DNA of 64,000 bases from Bifidobacterium rousetti (GCF_008698235.1 NZ_PEBH01000003.1:95604-159603); one strand, 5' to 3'; positions 16,456-26,725 are shown, counted from the stretch's first letter. Program-made: numbers and translations. The notes: generated from the sequence alone by a model not told the origin.

Positions 16456-19065
16456 TCACAGGGATTCGTTGTACTTGCGGACCTTGAGGGTGCGCTTGGA
16501 GGAGTACACGTTCTCGAGGATGATGCGGCGCAGGGCGGCGTCGGCGTCCTCGTGGCCGGACAGCCAGGACTCGCCGAGGGAAACCAGCTCGGCCGGATCG
16601 GCATAGCCCGGGTAGAGGCCCTCGAGCAGCGCCTCGGCCATGTGGAAGGTCTTGTTCGACCAGATCCAGTCGACGGTCTCGAAGTACTTGGCGGCGTACG
16701 GCGCGGCCAGATCCGGGCGCGGGGTCGCGGCGAACCCGCGGGCCACGGCCTCGAGTTGGCTGTTGGTGAGGTCGGCGTTGTTGAGCGCCTGATCCCACGC
16801 CCATGCCTTCGCCTCGACGGTGCCCTTGACGGCACGCGCGCCGTAGGCGAACTCGCGGTTCTCCGTGGTCTCCTTCTTCTTGAGCTGCGCGTCGATGTCG
16901 GCGTCGTCGTACTCGTTGACCGAGGCGAGCGCGTTGACGATCGTCCACGTGAAGTTGTTGTCGATCTCGAGTCCGTCGAGCGCCACGGAGCCGTCGAGCA
17001 GGCCGCGCGCGTTGGCGACGAACGCGGCGTCGCCCTCCTCGCCGTAGCCGAGGTAGGCGGTGGCGAGCTGGAACTGGCTGTCGGAGCCGGCCTCGGCCGC
17101 CCCCGCGAGCTTCCACAGTTCGGCGGCGACGTGCTTCAGGACCTCGTCGCGCCGATCGGCGGCCACGTAGTGGTGCGCGGTGGTGGACATGCAGGCCAGC
17201 GCGTAGCGGAACGTGGTGGACTCGGTCTCGGTAGCGAGCAGGCGCAGGGTCAGGTCGACGAAGCGCTCGGCCGGAAACTCGCCGTCGCGGGTCATGTCCC
17301 AGAAGGCGAGCCAGATGACGGCGCGGGCGAGCGCGTCGTCGAAGTCGAGCAGACGCTGCTCGGCGAACGCCAGCGAGTTGGCGTCGAAGCGGATCTTCGT
17401 GTAGGTCAGGTCCTCGTCGTTGATGAGCAGGAGGGCCGGGCGCGGCTTGCCGGCGGCCGCCGTGACGGCGGTGCTCTCGCCGTCGACGTCGAGTTCGAGA
17501 CGGTCGGTGCGCACGATGCGGCCGGTCGCGGCGTCCTCGTTGTAGAAGCCGAGGGCGAGGCGGTGCGGGCGCAGCACCGGGTGCTCGGCCGGCGCGTCCT
17601 GGACGAGCGTGAGGGAGGCGATGGTGCCGTCGCCGTTCTCCTCGAGTTCGGGCGTGATCGTGTTGATGCCGGACTCCTCGAGCCACTTGGCGCTCCACGC
17701 CTTCAGGTCGCGGCCGGAGGTGAGCTCGAGCTCGGCGAGCAGGTCGCCCAGCGTCGCGTTGGAGTACGCGTGCTTGTTGAGGTAGTTGTGGATGCCCTGG
17801 AAGAACTTCGCGCGGCCCACGTAGAACACGAGCTGCTTCAGCACGGAGGCGCCCTTGGCATAGGTGATGCCGTCGAAGTTGACGTACGTGTCGTTGAGGT
17901 CGTTGATCGGGGCGACGATCGGGTGCGTGGTGGGCAGCTGGTCCTGCCTCAGCGCCCAGCTCTTCTCGCCGGAGCAGAACGTGGCCCACGCGTCGTGCCA
18001 TTCGGTGGCCTCGGCGGTGGCGAGCGTGGAGGTGAACTCGGCGAAGGACTCGTTGAGCCACAGGTCGTTCCACCACTTCATCGTCACGTAGTCGCCGAAC
18101 CACATGTGGGCGAGCTCGTGCAGGACGGTGACGACGCGGCGTTCGGCCAGGGCGTCGGTCACCTTGGACTCGAAGACGTAGGAGTCGCGGATCGTGACCA
18201 TGCCGATGTTCTCCATCGCGCCCGCGTTGTACTCGGGCACGTAGATCTGGTCGAACTTGGCGTACGGGTAGGGCACGCCCCACGTCTTGGCGTAGAACGC
18301 AAAGCCCTTCTTGGTGATGTCGAACAGGTAGTCGACGTCCTTGGCGAAGGCGTCGGCGACGGCCTGACGGCAGTACTGGGCCATCGGGATCGTACGGCCG
18401 TCCTCGTTGTGGTATTCGGTGTGCCATTCGGCGTACGGGCCGGCGCAGATGGCGGTCAGGTAGGAGCTCATCACCGGGGTCGCCTCGAAGGACCACAGGC
18501 GCGTGGTCTCGGCCGGCTTGGCCTCGAGCGTGCCCTCGGCGGTCAGACGGTCGTCGTCCTCGACGGACGCGGCCGGCATGTTGGAGGTGACGATCCAGCT
18601 CTTCGGGGCGAGCACCTTGAAGTCGAAGGTGGCCTTGAGGTCGGGCTGGTCGAACACGGCGTACACGCGGCGGGCGTCCGGCACCTCGAACTGGGAGTAG
18701 AGGTACACGTTGCCGTCGGACGGGTCGACGGAGCGGTGCAGGCCCTCGCCGGTGTTGGAGTAGCGGCACAGCGCCTTGACGACGACCTCGTTCTTCGTCT
18801 TGAGGCCGGTCAGTTCGATGCGGTCGTCGACGAACACCTCGGACGGGTCGAGGCTCTGGCCGTTGAGGACGACCTCGCTCACCTCGTCGGCGATCAGGTC
18901 GAGGAAGGTGGACGATCCCGGCTGCGCGTTGAAGCAGATCAGGGTGTCCGAGCCGAAGGTCCTCGCGCCGACGGTCAGATCAAGGTTCACATGGTAGTGG
19001 ATGGGCGCCTCGACGACGGCCTTGCGGGCCTCCGCCTCGACTCGGGTCAGGTTCGATCCGGGCAT
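16456..19065 (-). CDS. pepN: Aminopeptidase N (M1 metallopeptidase)
   Basis: This 869-residue protein carries GAMEN at 282-286 (free N-terminus recognition) and zinc motif HELAH at 316-320 with the third ligand E339 in WLNESFAEF. An ERAP1-like helical C-terminal domain follows, running from about residue 530. It removes N-terminal residues from peptides in the cytoplasm. No signal peptide is present. Length matches actinobacterial PepN. AAGGAG precedes the start. It is a single-gene unit, followed by the inverted-repeat cluster. Confidence 0.97.
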   Translation of the reverse strand: MPGSNLTRVEAEARKAVVEAPIHYHVNLDLTVGARTFGSDTLICFNAQPGSSTFLDLIADEVSEVVLNGQSLDPSEVFVDDRIELTGLKTKNEVVVKALCRYSNTGEGLHRSVDPSDGNVYLYSQFEVPDARRVYAVFDQPDLKATFDFKVLAPKSWIVTSNMPAASVEDDDRLTAEGTLEAKPAETTRLWSFEATPVMSSYLTAICAGPYAEWHTEYHNEDGRTIPMAQYCRQAVADAFAKDVDYLFDITKKGFAFYAKTWGVPYPYAKFDQIYVPEYNAGAMENIGMVTIRDSYVFESKVTDALAERRVVTVLHELAHMWFGDYVTMKWWNDLWLNESFAEFTSTLATAEATEWHDAWATFCSGEKSWALRQDQLPTTHPIVAPINDLNDTYVNFDGITYAKGASVLKQLVFYVGRAKFFQGIHNYLNKHAYSNATLGDLLAELELTSGRDLKAWSAKWLEESGINTITPELEENGDGTIASLTLVQDAPAEHPVLRPHRLALGFYNEDAATGRIVRTDRLELDVDGESTAVTAAAGKPRPALLLINDEDLTYTKIRFDANSLAFAEQRLLDFDDALARAVIWLAFWDMTRDGEFPAERFVDLTLRLLATETESTTFRYALACMSTTAHHYVAADRRDEVLKHVAAELWKLAGAAEAGSDSQFQLATAYLGYGEEGDAAFVANARGLLDGSVALDGLEIDNNFTWTIVNALASVNEYDDADIDAQLKKKETTENREFAYGARAVKGTVEAKAWAWDQALNNADLTNSQLEAVARGFAATPRPDLAAPYAAKYFETVDWIWSNKTFHMAEALLEGLYPGYADPAELVSLGESWLSGHEDADAALRRIILENVYSSKRTLKVRKYNESL

Positions 19066-19125
19066 GTACTCTCCTTAGCGATGTACGTGGGTTGACATGA
19101 TGACATACGTGTGGACATAAGTAAG

Positions 19126-19148
19126 GCTCCCTCCGGGCGGGAGGGAGC
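19126..19148 (-). terminator. Hairpin behind RNase J
   Basis: GCTCCCTCC and GGAGGGAGC (9-bp arms) enclose a 5-base loop, 23 bp past the RNase J stop. CTTACTTATG follows on the minus strand. Confidence 0.65.
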
Positions 19149-19171
19149 TTGCTGCGTTGTGATCGATGGGG

Positions 19172-21121
19172 TCAGTCGTGCTCGACGTCGGTGGCGATGT
19201 CGGCGACGACCGGCACGATCATCGGCTTGCGCTTGAGCTGGCGGGCGATCCATCCGCCGAGCGTGCGGCGCATGATCTGCTGGAGCTTGTACGTGTCGGT
19301 GGTGCCCGTCATCATCGCGTCGTTCAGCTGCTCGACGATCTGGTGGCGGACCTTGTCGAACTCGCTCTCGTCCTCGGCCACGGCGTTCAGGTAGATCTTC
19401 GGGCCGGAGACCACGTCGCGGGCCTCGGTGTCGACCACGACGAACGCGGAGACGAAGCCCTCGGTGCCGAGGATGCGGCGCTTCTCGAGCTCCTCGTCGG
19501 TCAGCTCGCCGACCGAGTCGCCGTCGACGTACACGTAGCCGCACGGCACGGAGCCGACGACCGCGGCCTTGCCGTGGTAGAGGTCGACGACGTCGCCGTC
19601 CTCGGCGAGGACCACGTTCTGCGGGTCGACGCCGGTCTTGACGGCGATCAGGCCGTTGGCCACGAGGTGGCGGTTCTCGCCGTGGATCGGCATCGCGCAC
19701 TTGGGCTTGACGATGTTGTACATGTACAGCAGCTCGCCCTCGTTGCAGTGGCCGGACACGTGCACGGCCGCGTTGTCGCGGTTGACGACCTTCGCGCCGA
19801 GCTGCACGAGCTTGTTGATGACCTTGTACACGCCGTGCTCGTTGCCCGGGATCAGGGAGCTGGCGAGGATGACGGTGTCGAACTCGTTGACGTGGATGTC
19901 GCGGTGGTTGCCGTCGGCGATGCGTCCCAAAGCGGCCATCGGCTCGCCCTGCGAACCGGTGCACATGTAGACGAGCTTGTCGTCCTGGATGTCGTTGGCC
20001 TGCTTCAGGTCCACGACGGTGCCCTCGGGGATGTGCAGGTAGCCGAGGTCGGCGGCGATGGACATGTTGCGCACCATCGAACGGCCGACGAAGACGACCT
20101 TGCGCCCGTACTTGTGGGCGGTGTCGACGACCTGCTGCACGCGGTGGACGTGGCTGGAGAAGCTCGCGACGATGATCTTGCGGGTGGCCTGCGCGAACGC
20201 CTGGTCGAGCGCCGGGCCGATGGAGGTCTCCGGCTTGACGAAACCCGGCACCTCGGCGTTCGTGGAGTCCATCATCAGCAGGTCGACGCCCTTCTCGCCG
20301 ATCTTGCCGAACTCGACCAGATCGGTGATCTTGTGGTCGAGCGGCAGCTGGTCGAGCTTAATGTCGCCGGTGTCGATGAGGGAGCCGGCCGGGGTCTTCA
20401 CATGCACGGCGAGCGCGTCCGGGATGGAGTGGGTCACGGTGATGAACTCGAGCTCGAAGGGGCCGACCTTGAGCTTGTCGCGGCCCTGGACCTCCACCTT
20501 GGTGGGGCTCTGGTGGTGTTCCTTGCACTTCGCGTCGACGAAGGCGAGGGTTAGCTTGGAGCCGATCAGCGGAATGTCCGGACGGAGCTTCAGCAGATAC
20601 GGCACGCCGCCGATGTGGTCCTCGTGGCCGTGGGTGAGCACCAGCGCCTCGACCTGGTCGAGACGGTCCTTGATGTAGCTGAAGTCGGGCAGGATGAGGT
20701 CGACGCCCGGCTGCTCCTCCTCCGGGAAGAGCACGCCGCAGTCGATGAGCAGCAGGTGGCCGTTGTATTCAATGACGTTCATGTTGCGGCCGATTTCGCC
20801 GAGGCCGCCGAGCGGCGTGATGCGCATCGAGCCCTTGCGGTACTTCGGTGGGGCGATGAGCACGGCGTCCTGCTGGGGCGCGGTGGCCTGCGTGCCGACG
20901 TTCTGGCGGCGGGAGCGGGAGGCGCCCGAGGCGCCGCGCGAACGACCGGCGGAGGAACGGCCCCTGCCACGGGCGTTGGAGGCGGAACGGCCGGAGGCGC
21001 GGCCGGTGGAGGTACGGCCCGAGGCCGCGCGGTTGGCGGAGCCGCGACGGCGGCCGCCGGAGGTTTTCTTGGCGCCGTTGGCGGCGCCGGCGTTGGTGTT
21101 GCTGGTTTGTTCTTGTGCCAT
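19172..21121 (-). CDS. rnj: Ribonuclease J
   Basis: The protein has 649 residues. Residues 1-90 are a basic Ser/Gly/Arg-rich tail, probably disordered and RNA-binding. The metallo-beta-lactamase core follows with HGHEDH at 164-169. A beta-CASP domain and a C-terminal RNase J domain (VVDTEARDVVSGPKIYL) come after it. RNase J processes and degrades RNA by 5'-exo- and endonuclease action. The long arginine-rich start is an extension over Bacillus RNase J. dapA lies immediately upstream on the same strand, and this pair is conserved in many actinobacteria. Confidence 0.96.
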   Translation of the reverse strand: MAQEQTSNTNAGAANGAKKTSGGRRRGSANRAASGRTSTGRASGRSASNARGRGRSSAGRSRGASGASRSRRQNVGTQATAPQQDAVLIAPPKYRKGSMRITPLGGLGEIGRNMNVIEYNGHLLLIDCGVLFPEEEQPGVDLILPDFSYIKDRLDQVEALVLTHGHEDHIGGVPYLLKLRPDIPLIGSKLTLAFVDAKCKEHHQSPTKVEVQGRDKLKVGPFELEFITVTHSIPDALAVHVKTPAGSLIDTGDIKLDQLPLDHKITDLVEFGKIGEKGVDLLMMDSTNAEVPGFVKPETSIGPALDQAFAQATRKIIVASFSSHVHRVQQVVDTAHKYGRKVVFVGRSMVRNMSIAADLGYLHIPEGTVVDLKQANDIQDDKLVYMCTGSQGEPMAALGRIADGNHRDIHVNEFDTVILASSLIPGNEHGVYKVINKLVQLGAKVVNRDNAAVHVSGHCNEGELLYMYNIVKPKCAMPIHGENRHLVANGLIAVKTGVDPQNVVLAEDGDVVDLYHGKAAVVGSVPCGYVYVDGDSVGELTDEELEKRRILGTEGFVSAFVVVDTEARDVVSGPKIYLNAVAEDESEFDKVRHQIVEQLNDAMMTGTTDTYKLQQIMRRTLGGWIARQLKRKPMIVPVVADIATDVEHD

Positions 21122-21158
21122 GACTTTCTTGTGTTTCCTGATTATCTTCGGTGCCTCC

Positions 21159-21189
21159 GCGCTCTCGCGGGGGCGACGTGTGAGAGCGC
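21159..21189 (-). terminator. Weak hairpin between dapA and RNase J genes
   Basis: GCGCTCTC (21159-21166) and GAGAGCGC (21182-21189) form an 8-bp stem with a 15-base loop in the 91-bp gap. No T-tract, so it may only attenuate or stabilise the dapA message. Confidence 0.35.
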
Positions 21190-21212
21190 CCTTGCGGCCT
21201 TTCCGCGGCGTC

Positions 21213-22118
21213 TTACAGCAGTCCGGCGGCCTGCATGCCGGCGCGGGCCTTCTCGACCTGCGCCTCGTCCGGTCCGATGTTCGGCAGGCGCATGGCGGTG
21301 GAGTCGAGGATGCCGCGCACCTTGAGCGCGGCCTTGGCCATGACGGCCTGATAGCCGTCGCCGTTCAGGGCGTGGACCAGCGGGGCGAGCTGGTTGGCGA
21401 GGCGCTGGGCCTCGTGGATGTCGCCGCGGTCGAACGCCTCGACGAGCTGGCGCATCGGATGCGCGGCCGCGTGCGCGATGACGGAGATGATGCCCACCGC
21501 GCCGATGGACAGGAACGGCAGGAACAGGCCGTCGTCGCCCGAATACCAGGCGAGTCCGGTGCGCTGCTGCTTCTCGACGGCCGCGGCGAGGTCGCCGGTG
21601 GCGTCCTTGACGGCCACGACGTGGTCGAGCGCGGCGAGACGGTCATAGGTCTCGACCTTGACCTTGAGTCCGGTGCGGCCGGGCACGTCGTAGACGATGA
21701 TCGGCTTGTCGGTGTTCTCGTCGACGGCCTTGTAGTGGCCGACGACGCCGTCCTGGGACGGGCGGGAGTAGTACGGCATAACGACGAGGACCGCGTCGGC
21801 GCCCGCATCCTGGGTCTGCTCGACCATGCGCACGGTGTGCGCGGTGTCGTTGGAGCCTGCGCCGGAGATCACCGGGACGCTCACGACCTCCTTGACCGCG
21901 CGGACGAGTTCAACCTTCTCCTCCATGTGGGTGACGGGCGATTCGCCGGTGGTGCCGTTGACGACCAGACCGTCGGCGCCGTCAGCGACCAGCTGTTTGG
22001 CGAGCCTCTGCGCCGCCTCGTAGTCGACCTCGCCGTTGGATTTCATGGGGGTGATCATGGCGGGAAGGATGCGCCCGAACGGGGCGGGATTCAGCAGATG
22101 CATATCGCTCTCAGTCAT
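21213..22118 (-). CDS. dapA: 4-hydroxy-tetrahydrodipicolinate synthase
   Basis: The protein has 301 residues. The Schiff-base lysine is K171 in HVVAVKDATGD, catalytic tyrosine Y143 is in IIVYDVPGRTG, and the substrate loop is VNGTTGES near 53-60. It condenses pyruvate with aspartate semialdehyde as the first committed step to diaminopimelate and lysine. ATG 22118 is used; ATG 22103 is also possible because TGAGAG lies before it. dapB lies just upstream on the same strand and dapD is elsewhere in the window. Confidence 0.96.
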   Translation of the reverse strand: MTESDMHLLNPAPFGRILPAMITPMKSNGEVDYEAAQRLAKQLVADGADGLVVNGTTGESPVTHMEEKVELVRAVKEVVSVPVISGAGSNDTAHTVRMVEQTQDAGADAVLVVMPYYSRPSQDGVVGHYKAVDENTDKPIIVYDVPGRTGLKVKVETYDRLAALDHVVAVKDATGDLAAAVEKQQRTGLAWYSGDDGLFLPFLSIGAVGIISVIAHAAAHPMRQLVEAFDRGDIHEAQRLANQLAPLVHALNGDGYQAVMAKAALKVRGILDSTAMRLPNIGPDEAQVEKARAGMQAAGLL

Positions 22119-22169
22119 ATCGCTTACCGTACTTCGCGTTGTGGACGCCTATTGTTAACGGCCATCGAC

Positions 22170-22190
22170 GCCCCGGTGACGGTCCGGGGC
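22170..22190 (-). terminator. Hairpin between dapB and dapA
   Basis: GCCCCGG (22170-22176) and CCGGGGC (22184-22190) form a 7-bp GC stem 20 bp after the dapB stop. It may uncouple dapB from dapA. Confidence 0.45.
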
Positions 22191-22210
22191 CGGACGCCAC
22201 CCCTTGCAGG

Positions 22211-22966
22211 TTACAGGTCGAGGAACCGGTCAAGGCCGACGGTCAGGCCGGCGGGCGCGTCGGAGGCGAGCTTGCGCACGGCGAGCAGGACGCCGGGCAT
22301 GAACGAGCCGCGGTCGAAGCTGTCGGCGCGGATCACGAGCTGTTCGCCGGCGTTGCCGAAGAGCACCTCCTCGTGCGCGTTGAGGCCGCGCAGGCGCACG
22401 GCATGGACGTGGACGCCGTCGACGACCTGTCCGCGAGAGCCGCCGTCGGTCTGGGTGTTGTCCGGCACGGGGCCGAGCCCGGCGGCCCTGCGCGCGGCTG
22501 CGATGCCCTGCGCGGTGTGGATCGCGGTGCCGGAGGGGGCGTCGACCTTGTTCGGGTGGTGCATCTCGATGATCTCGACCGATTCGAAGTACTTCGCGGC
22601 CTGCGTGGCGAAGTGGTCGGCGAGCACGGCGGAGATCGCGAAGTTCGGGGCGATGAACACCTTCTGCTCTTCCGGACGGGGGCCGGCGGCGATGGCCTCG
22701 CGCACCTGGGCGAGCTTGTCGTCGGTCCAGCCGGTGGTGCCGACGACCACGTCGACGCCCTGCGCGACGAGGGCGAGCACGTTGTTGAGGCTCACGGCCG
22801 GCACGGTGAACTCGACGACCACGTCGGTGTTCTGCGGGGTGATAGCCTTGAGGTCGTCGCCCGCGTCGAGCGTCAGTGCCAGCTGCATGTCCTCGGCGCC
22901 GTTCACCGCCTCGACGACGTGCGATCCCATGCGTCCCTTGGCTCCGACCACGGAAACCCTGATCAT
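22211..22966 (-). CDS. dapB: 4-hydroxy-tetrahydrodipicolinate reductase
   Basis: The protein has 251 residues from ATG 22966, with GAGGAGGAAC just upstream; the longer frame lacks such a site. The Rossmann loop VVGAKGRMG binds NAD(P)H. The catalytic EMHHPNKVDAPSGTA and VGTTGWTDD motifs match the family. It reduces the DapA product in lysine and cell-wall synthesis. The gene sits directly upstream of dapA on the same strand, so the pair probably shares transcription. Confidence 0.96.
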   Translation of the reverse strand: MIRVSVVGAKGRMGSHVVEAVNGAEDMQLALTLDAGDDLKAITPQNTDVVVEFTVPAVSLNNVLALVAQGVDVVVGTTGWTDDKLAQVREAIAAGPRPEEQKVFIAPNFAISAVLADHFATQAAKYFESVEIIEMHHPNKVDAPSGTAIHTAQGIAAARRAAGLGPVPDNTQTDGGSRGQVVDGVHVHAVRLRGLNAHEEVLFGNAGEQLVIRADSFDRGSFMPGVLLAVRKLASDAPAGLTVGLDRFLDL

Positions 22967-23051
22967 ATGTTCCTCCTCGATGGTTGCCTGTCGGCTGTTT
23001 CCGACTGTTCCCGGCCCCAGACTATCATCCGACGCCCGCCGCGCGCCGACC

Positions 23052-26000
23052 TCATCCGAGCAGCGACAGCAGGTCGTCGCGGGTGAGCGTGGCGATCGAC
23101 GCCGGTGCCGCGTCGGCGAGCGCTGCGGCGTCGGTGAACCGGCGGGCCAGTTCGCTCTTGCCGTGCTGCAGTTCGAGTATCCGCTCCTCGATGGTGTCCT
23201 TGGCGACGATCCGGTACACGTCCACGTCATGGGTCTGTCCGATGCGGTGGGCGCGGTCGGTGGCCTGGTCCTGCGCGGCGGCGTTCCACCACGGGTCGGC
23301 GTGGATGACGACGCTCGCGCCCACGAGGTTCAGCCCGGTGTTGCCGGCCTTGAGGGAGATGAGGAAGACCGGGGTGTCATCGGCGTTGAACCGGTCGACC
23401 AGTTCGAGGCGTTTGTGTTTCGGCGTGGAGCCGGTGATCGTGTAGTATGCGACGCCGCGCTGGTCGAGTCTGGCGGCGATGAGCTCGAGGAAGCTCGTGA
23501 ACTGGGAGAAGACGAGCGCCTTCTTGCCTTCGGACATGCAGCTGGAGACGAGTTCCTCGATGGCGGCGAGCTTGGCGGAGCGGTCCTTCGCGTTCGCGTA
23601 CAGCAGCCTAGGATCGCAGCACAGCTGTCTCAGTTTCATGAGTTCGGCGAGGATCCGGATCTTCGAGGTGTTGAAGTCGTCGTCCCGGCTGTGTTCGAGC
23701 TGCTGGCGCAGGCGCTGCTCGTGCGCGGCGTACAGTTTGCGCTGCTCGCCCTCCAGCTGCACGGTGACGGTGGTCTCGATCTTGTCGGGCAGGTCGGTGA
23801 GGACCTGCTTCTTGAGGCGGCGTTTGATGAACACGCCGACGAGCGCCTGCAGCCTGCGCGCGACCCGCTCCCCCTCCGGGTTGACCTCGGCGGCGGCCCG
23901 GCCCGCGGCGGTGGACCGGTCGGCGGCGCGCGCATTGGAGATCGGCAGCTCGTAGCGTTCGTGGAAGCGCCGGTAGGAGCCGAGGAGCCCGGGCATGAGG
24001 AAGTCGAAGATGCTCCACAGTTCGCTCAGCCGGTTCTCGATGGGCGTGCCGGTCAGCGCGAACCGGTGTTCGGCGTCGATCGCCTTGACAGCTTTCGCGA
24101 TCTTCGTCGTGTGGTTTTTGATGACCTGCGCCTCGTCGAGCGCCATCACGTCGAAGCGGGTGTCGCGGTAATCGTCGGCGTCGCGGCGCAACAGGTCGTA
24201 CGAGGTGATGAGCACGACGGGTTTGTCGGATGCGGGGCCGGCCGCGGTCTCGGATGCGGCGCCGGCCGCGGCTCCGGCCCCGGCTCCGGTGTAGCGCGCG
24301 ATGGCGGCGCGGCGTTCGGCCTTCGTGCCGGCGACGGCCACGGCGTCGACGTCGGGCGCGAACTTGGCGAACTCCGCCACCCAGTTGTACACGAGCGACG
24401 CCGGGCAGACGATGAGCGAGGGCGAAGGCGCACGACCGCCGAGCGAGAGCAGCAGCGCGATCAGCTGCACCGACTTGCCCAAACCCATCTCGTCGGCGAG
24501 GATGCCGCCGAAGCCTTTGTCGCACAGGGTACGCAGCCACCTGAATCCCTCCACCTGATAGGGGCGCAGCACATGGGCCAGCTCGTCCGGCACCGCATAG
24601 CGCGTGGGGTCGATGGTCTTGAGTTCGTCCACGTAGCGCATGAACGAGGGCTCCTTGCGAACGCCCTCGCCGGCGAGCTCCCCGTCGAGCAGGAACGCCT
24701 GCATGCCGGGCAGCGTCACCGGCCCGCCGTCGAGTTCGGACTCGCTCAGGTCGAGGTCGGAGGCGACCCGGTCGAGCGCGTCCAGCTTCGCGCCCCGCAG
24801 GTCGAGGAAGGTCCCGTCCTTCAGCCGGTGGAAGCGCTGCCGGCGGCGGTAGGAGGCGAGGAGGGCCCCCACCTCGTCGGGCGGCACCTCGTCGGCGATC
24901 GGCGAGATCTCCACGAGGTTCGACCGGATCGCGAGCCCGACGGTCACGCTCGGCGGCTTCGGCGCGAGCAGCCGGTCGAATGCGGGCGTGGTGAACACCT
25001 TGCCCATCGCGCGCAGGGCGGGCAGCCCCTCGTCGAACAGGGCGATGATGCGCGTGGTCTCGTCGCGTCCGATGAACGCCGGGGCCGCGGGCGAGGGGAT
25101 CGCGAAATACGTGCGCACGAGGTCGAGCATCGCGCGTTCGGCGGCGAAATCATGCCCGGCGCCGACCATCGGGATCGCGCCCGAAGCGAAATCGCTCCCC
25201 CGCTGGGGCACGATCGTCGCCTCGCGCTCGCCGTAGCGGGCCTTCGCCACGCAGGTGACGCCCCTCTCGTCGCGGTCGAGGTAGAACTCGGGTTCGCATT
25301 CGACCGGACGCATGAGCTCGATCTCGCGCGGCACGTCGCCGGCGGCCATGAGACCGGCGTCGACGAGCCGCGGCAGGAGCGTGCGCGCGAACAGCGGCGC
25401 GTCGTCGAACGCGACGATCTCGCCGTCCGGGTTCTCGCCGCACACCACGGGCAGCAGGGCGGCGAACGGCTCGAGCGGTTTCGGGCACCGGACGAAGCGG
25501 TATCCGGCGGCACTGACGTGCATGGCGTCGCGCATGGGCATACGGCTTGCGATCACGGTGCCACGTCGCGCGGGGCGGCCATGCGCGTCGGCGGGCGGCA
25601 TGAGCAGCCACACGCCCCGTTCGCCGGTGATCGTCGTCTCGATCGGCGGGCGGCCGTGCAGCGCGTAGCCGTCGACGCCGCCGTCGCCGTTGACGCGGGT
25701 CATCGAGACGACCGGCATCAGACCGGGGTCGTCGCGCAGCACGTCGACGTAGGACGGGGAGCGGTCGTACCAGCTGTCGAGCACCAGTCCGACGCGGCCG
25801 TCATCCTTGTTCCCGTTCCCGGCGTTCCGGTCGCCGTTCCCGGAACCGCCGCCGAAATCCCCCGACATGATGTCGAGCAATCGTGCGGTCTCCGATTCGG
25901 CGAGCGGCAGATGCCGGTCGATATGCACGGAGCCCAACGCGCCGTAACGCACATCCTGCAGGTCCGCGGCCTGACGGACGTCCTCGATCCGTTTCAGGAA

Positions 26001-26540
26001 GTCAAGCAGCGCGCGCGAACGCGGATCGAGCATCACGGGCGTGTGCGTGAACGCGAGCTTCTGCCCGTAGGCGCGATAGCTCGCCAGACGCATGTCGTCG
26101 ATCAGCGTGGAGATCGATTTGAGCACGTACATGGCGCCTTCCGTGCCGATGCGGAACTGCACGCTCCACTGGGTGTCGAGATGGCTCAGGATGGGCACGA
26201 GCGCGACCGAACCGGGGGCGGCCTTCGGCTGCGGCGTTCGGCCTCGCCCGTACACGCCGACGCGCCCATCGGATGTTCCGGCGTTGATCATCGATTCACG
26301 CCGTCTGGCGCGGCGGGCCTGATCATCCTGTTCGTCGAGGCGGCGCATCGCCGCGAGCAGCCGACTCGAGGAGGACACGGCCGGCGAGGCGGACGAAACG
26401 GCGCCGAACACGGAACGACCGGGAACATACAGATCGGCCGGATCGTCAGAATCGCCGGGATCGCCCATGGTGAACCAGTCGCCGTCGAACCCATCGTCGT
26501 CGTATCCTCCCGGCACACGGCCGAACACGCTGAAGTTCAT
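23052..26540 (-). CDS. SNF2-family DNA-dependent ATPase/helicase
   Basis: I start this 1162-residue protein at ATG 26540, after GGAGGGAGACGCG. The first 630 residues or so show no motif I recognise and contain acidic start GGYDDDGFDGD. The SNF2 motor follows: LRPYQVEGFRWLR, DEMGLGKS (Walker A), MALDEAQVIKN (Walker B-like) and ALTGTPIENRLSELW. The C-terminal lobe has QDQATDRAHRIGQTHDVDVYRI. I did not find the SWIM zinc-finger cysteines common in bacterial SNF2 proteins. A GAGAGAAAGAASETAAG insert lies inside the motor. Role is probably transcription recycling or DNA repair. Single gene, divergent from coaBC. Confidence 0.93.
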   Translation of the reverse strand: MNFSVFGRVPGGYDDDGFDGDWFTMGDPGDSDDPADLYVPGRSVFGAVSSASPAVSSSSRLLAAMRRLDEQDDQARRARRRESMINAGTSDGRVGVYGRGRTPQPKAAPGSVALVPILSHLDTQWSVQFRIGTEGAMYVLKSISTLIDDMRLASYRAYGQKLAFTHTPVMLDPRSRALLDFLKRIEDVRQAADLQDVRYGALGSVHIDRHLPLAESETARLLDIMSGDFGGGSGNGDRNAGNGNKDDGRVGLVLDSWYDRSPSYVDVLRDDPGLMPVVSMTRVNGDGGVDGYALHGRPPIETTITGERGVWLLMPPADAHGRPARRGTVIASRMPMRDAMHVSAAGYRFVRCPKPLEPFAALLPVVCGENPDGEIVAFDDAPLFARTLLPRLVDAGLMAAGDVPREIELMRPVECEPEFYLDRDERGVTCVAKARYGEREATIVPQRGSDFASGAIPMVGAGHDFAAERAMLDLVRTYFAIPSPAAPAFIGRDETTRIIALFDEGLPALRAMGKVFTTPAFDRLLAPKPPSVTVGLAIRSNLVEISPIADEVPPDEVGALLASYRRRQRFHRLKDGTFLDLRGAKLDALDRVASDLDLSESELDGGPVTLPGMQAFLLDGELAGEGVRKEPSFMRYVDELKTIDPTRYAVPDELAHVLRPYQVEGFRWLRTLCDKGFGGILADEMGLGKSVQLIALLLSLGGRAPSPSLIVCPASLVYNWVAEFAKFAPDVDAVAVAGTKAERRAAIARYTGAGAGAAAGAASETAAGPASDKPVVLITSYDLLRRDADDYRDTRFDVMALDEAQVIKNHTTKIAKAVKAIDAEHRFALTGTPIENRLSELWSIFDFLMPGLLGSYRRFHERYELPISNARAADRSTAAGRAAAEVNPEGERVARRLQALVGVFIKRRLKKQVLTDLPDKIETTVTVQLEGEQRKLYAAHEQRLRQQLEHSRDDDFNTSKIRILAELMKLRQLCCDPRLLYANAKDRSAKLAAIEELVSSCMSEGKKALVFSQFTSFLELIAARLDQRGVAYYTITGSTPKHKRLELVDRFNADDTPVFLISLKAGNTGLNLVGASVVIHADPWWNAAAQDQATDRAHRIGQTHDVDVYRIVAKDTIEERILELQHGKSELARRFTDAAALADAAPASIATLTRDDLLSLLG

Positions 26541-26725
26541 CGCGTCTCCCTCCCCGCCGCGACCTGACGCCCCGCCACGGCCCATCGTCGCCATTGTAGT
26601 GGCGACTCCCGCCCCGGGCGCGGCTATACTTGGGCATCGGCGTCGACGGAAGGTCCGCGGCGACCGGCCATGCACGGAGGCATCGGCATGCGCGCACCCG
26701 GCGGAAACCGGGGCGGGAGGCGGTT

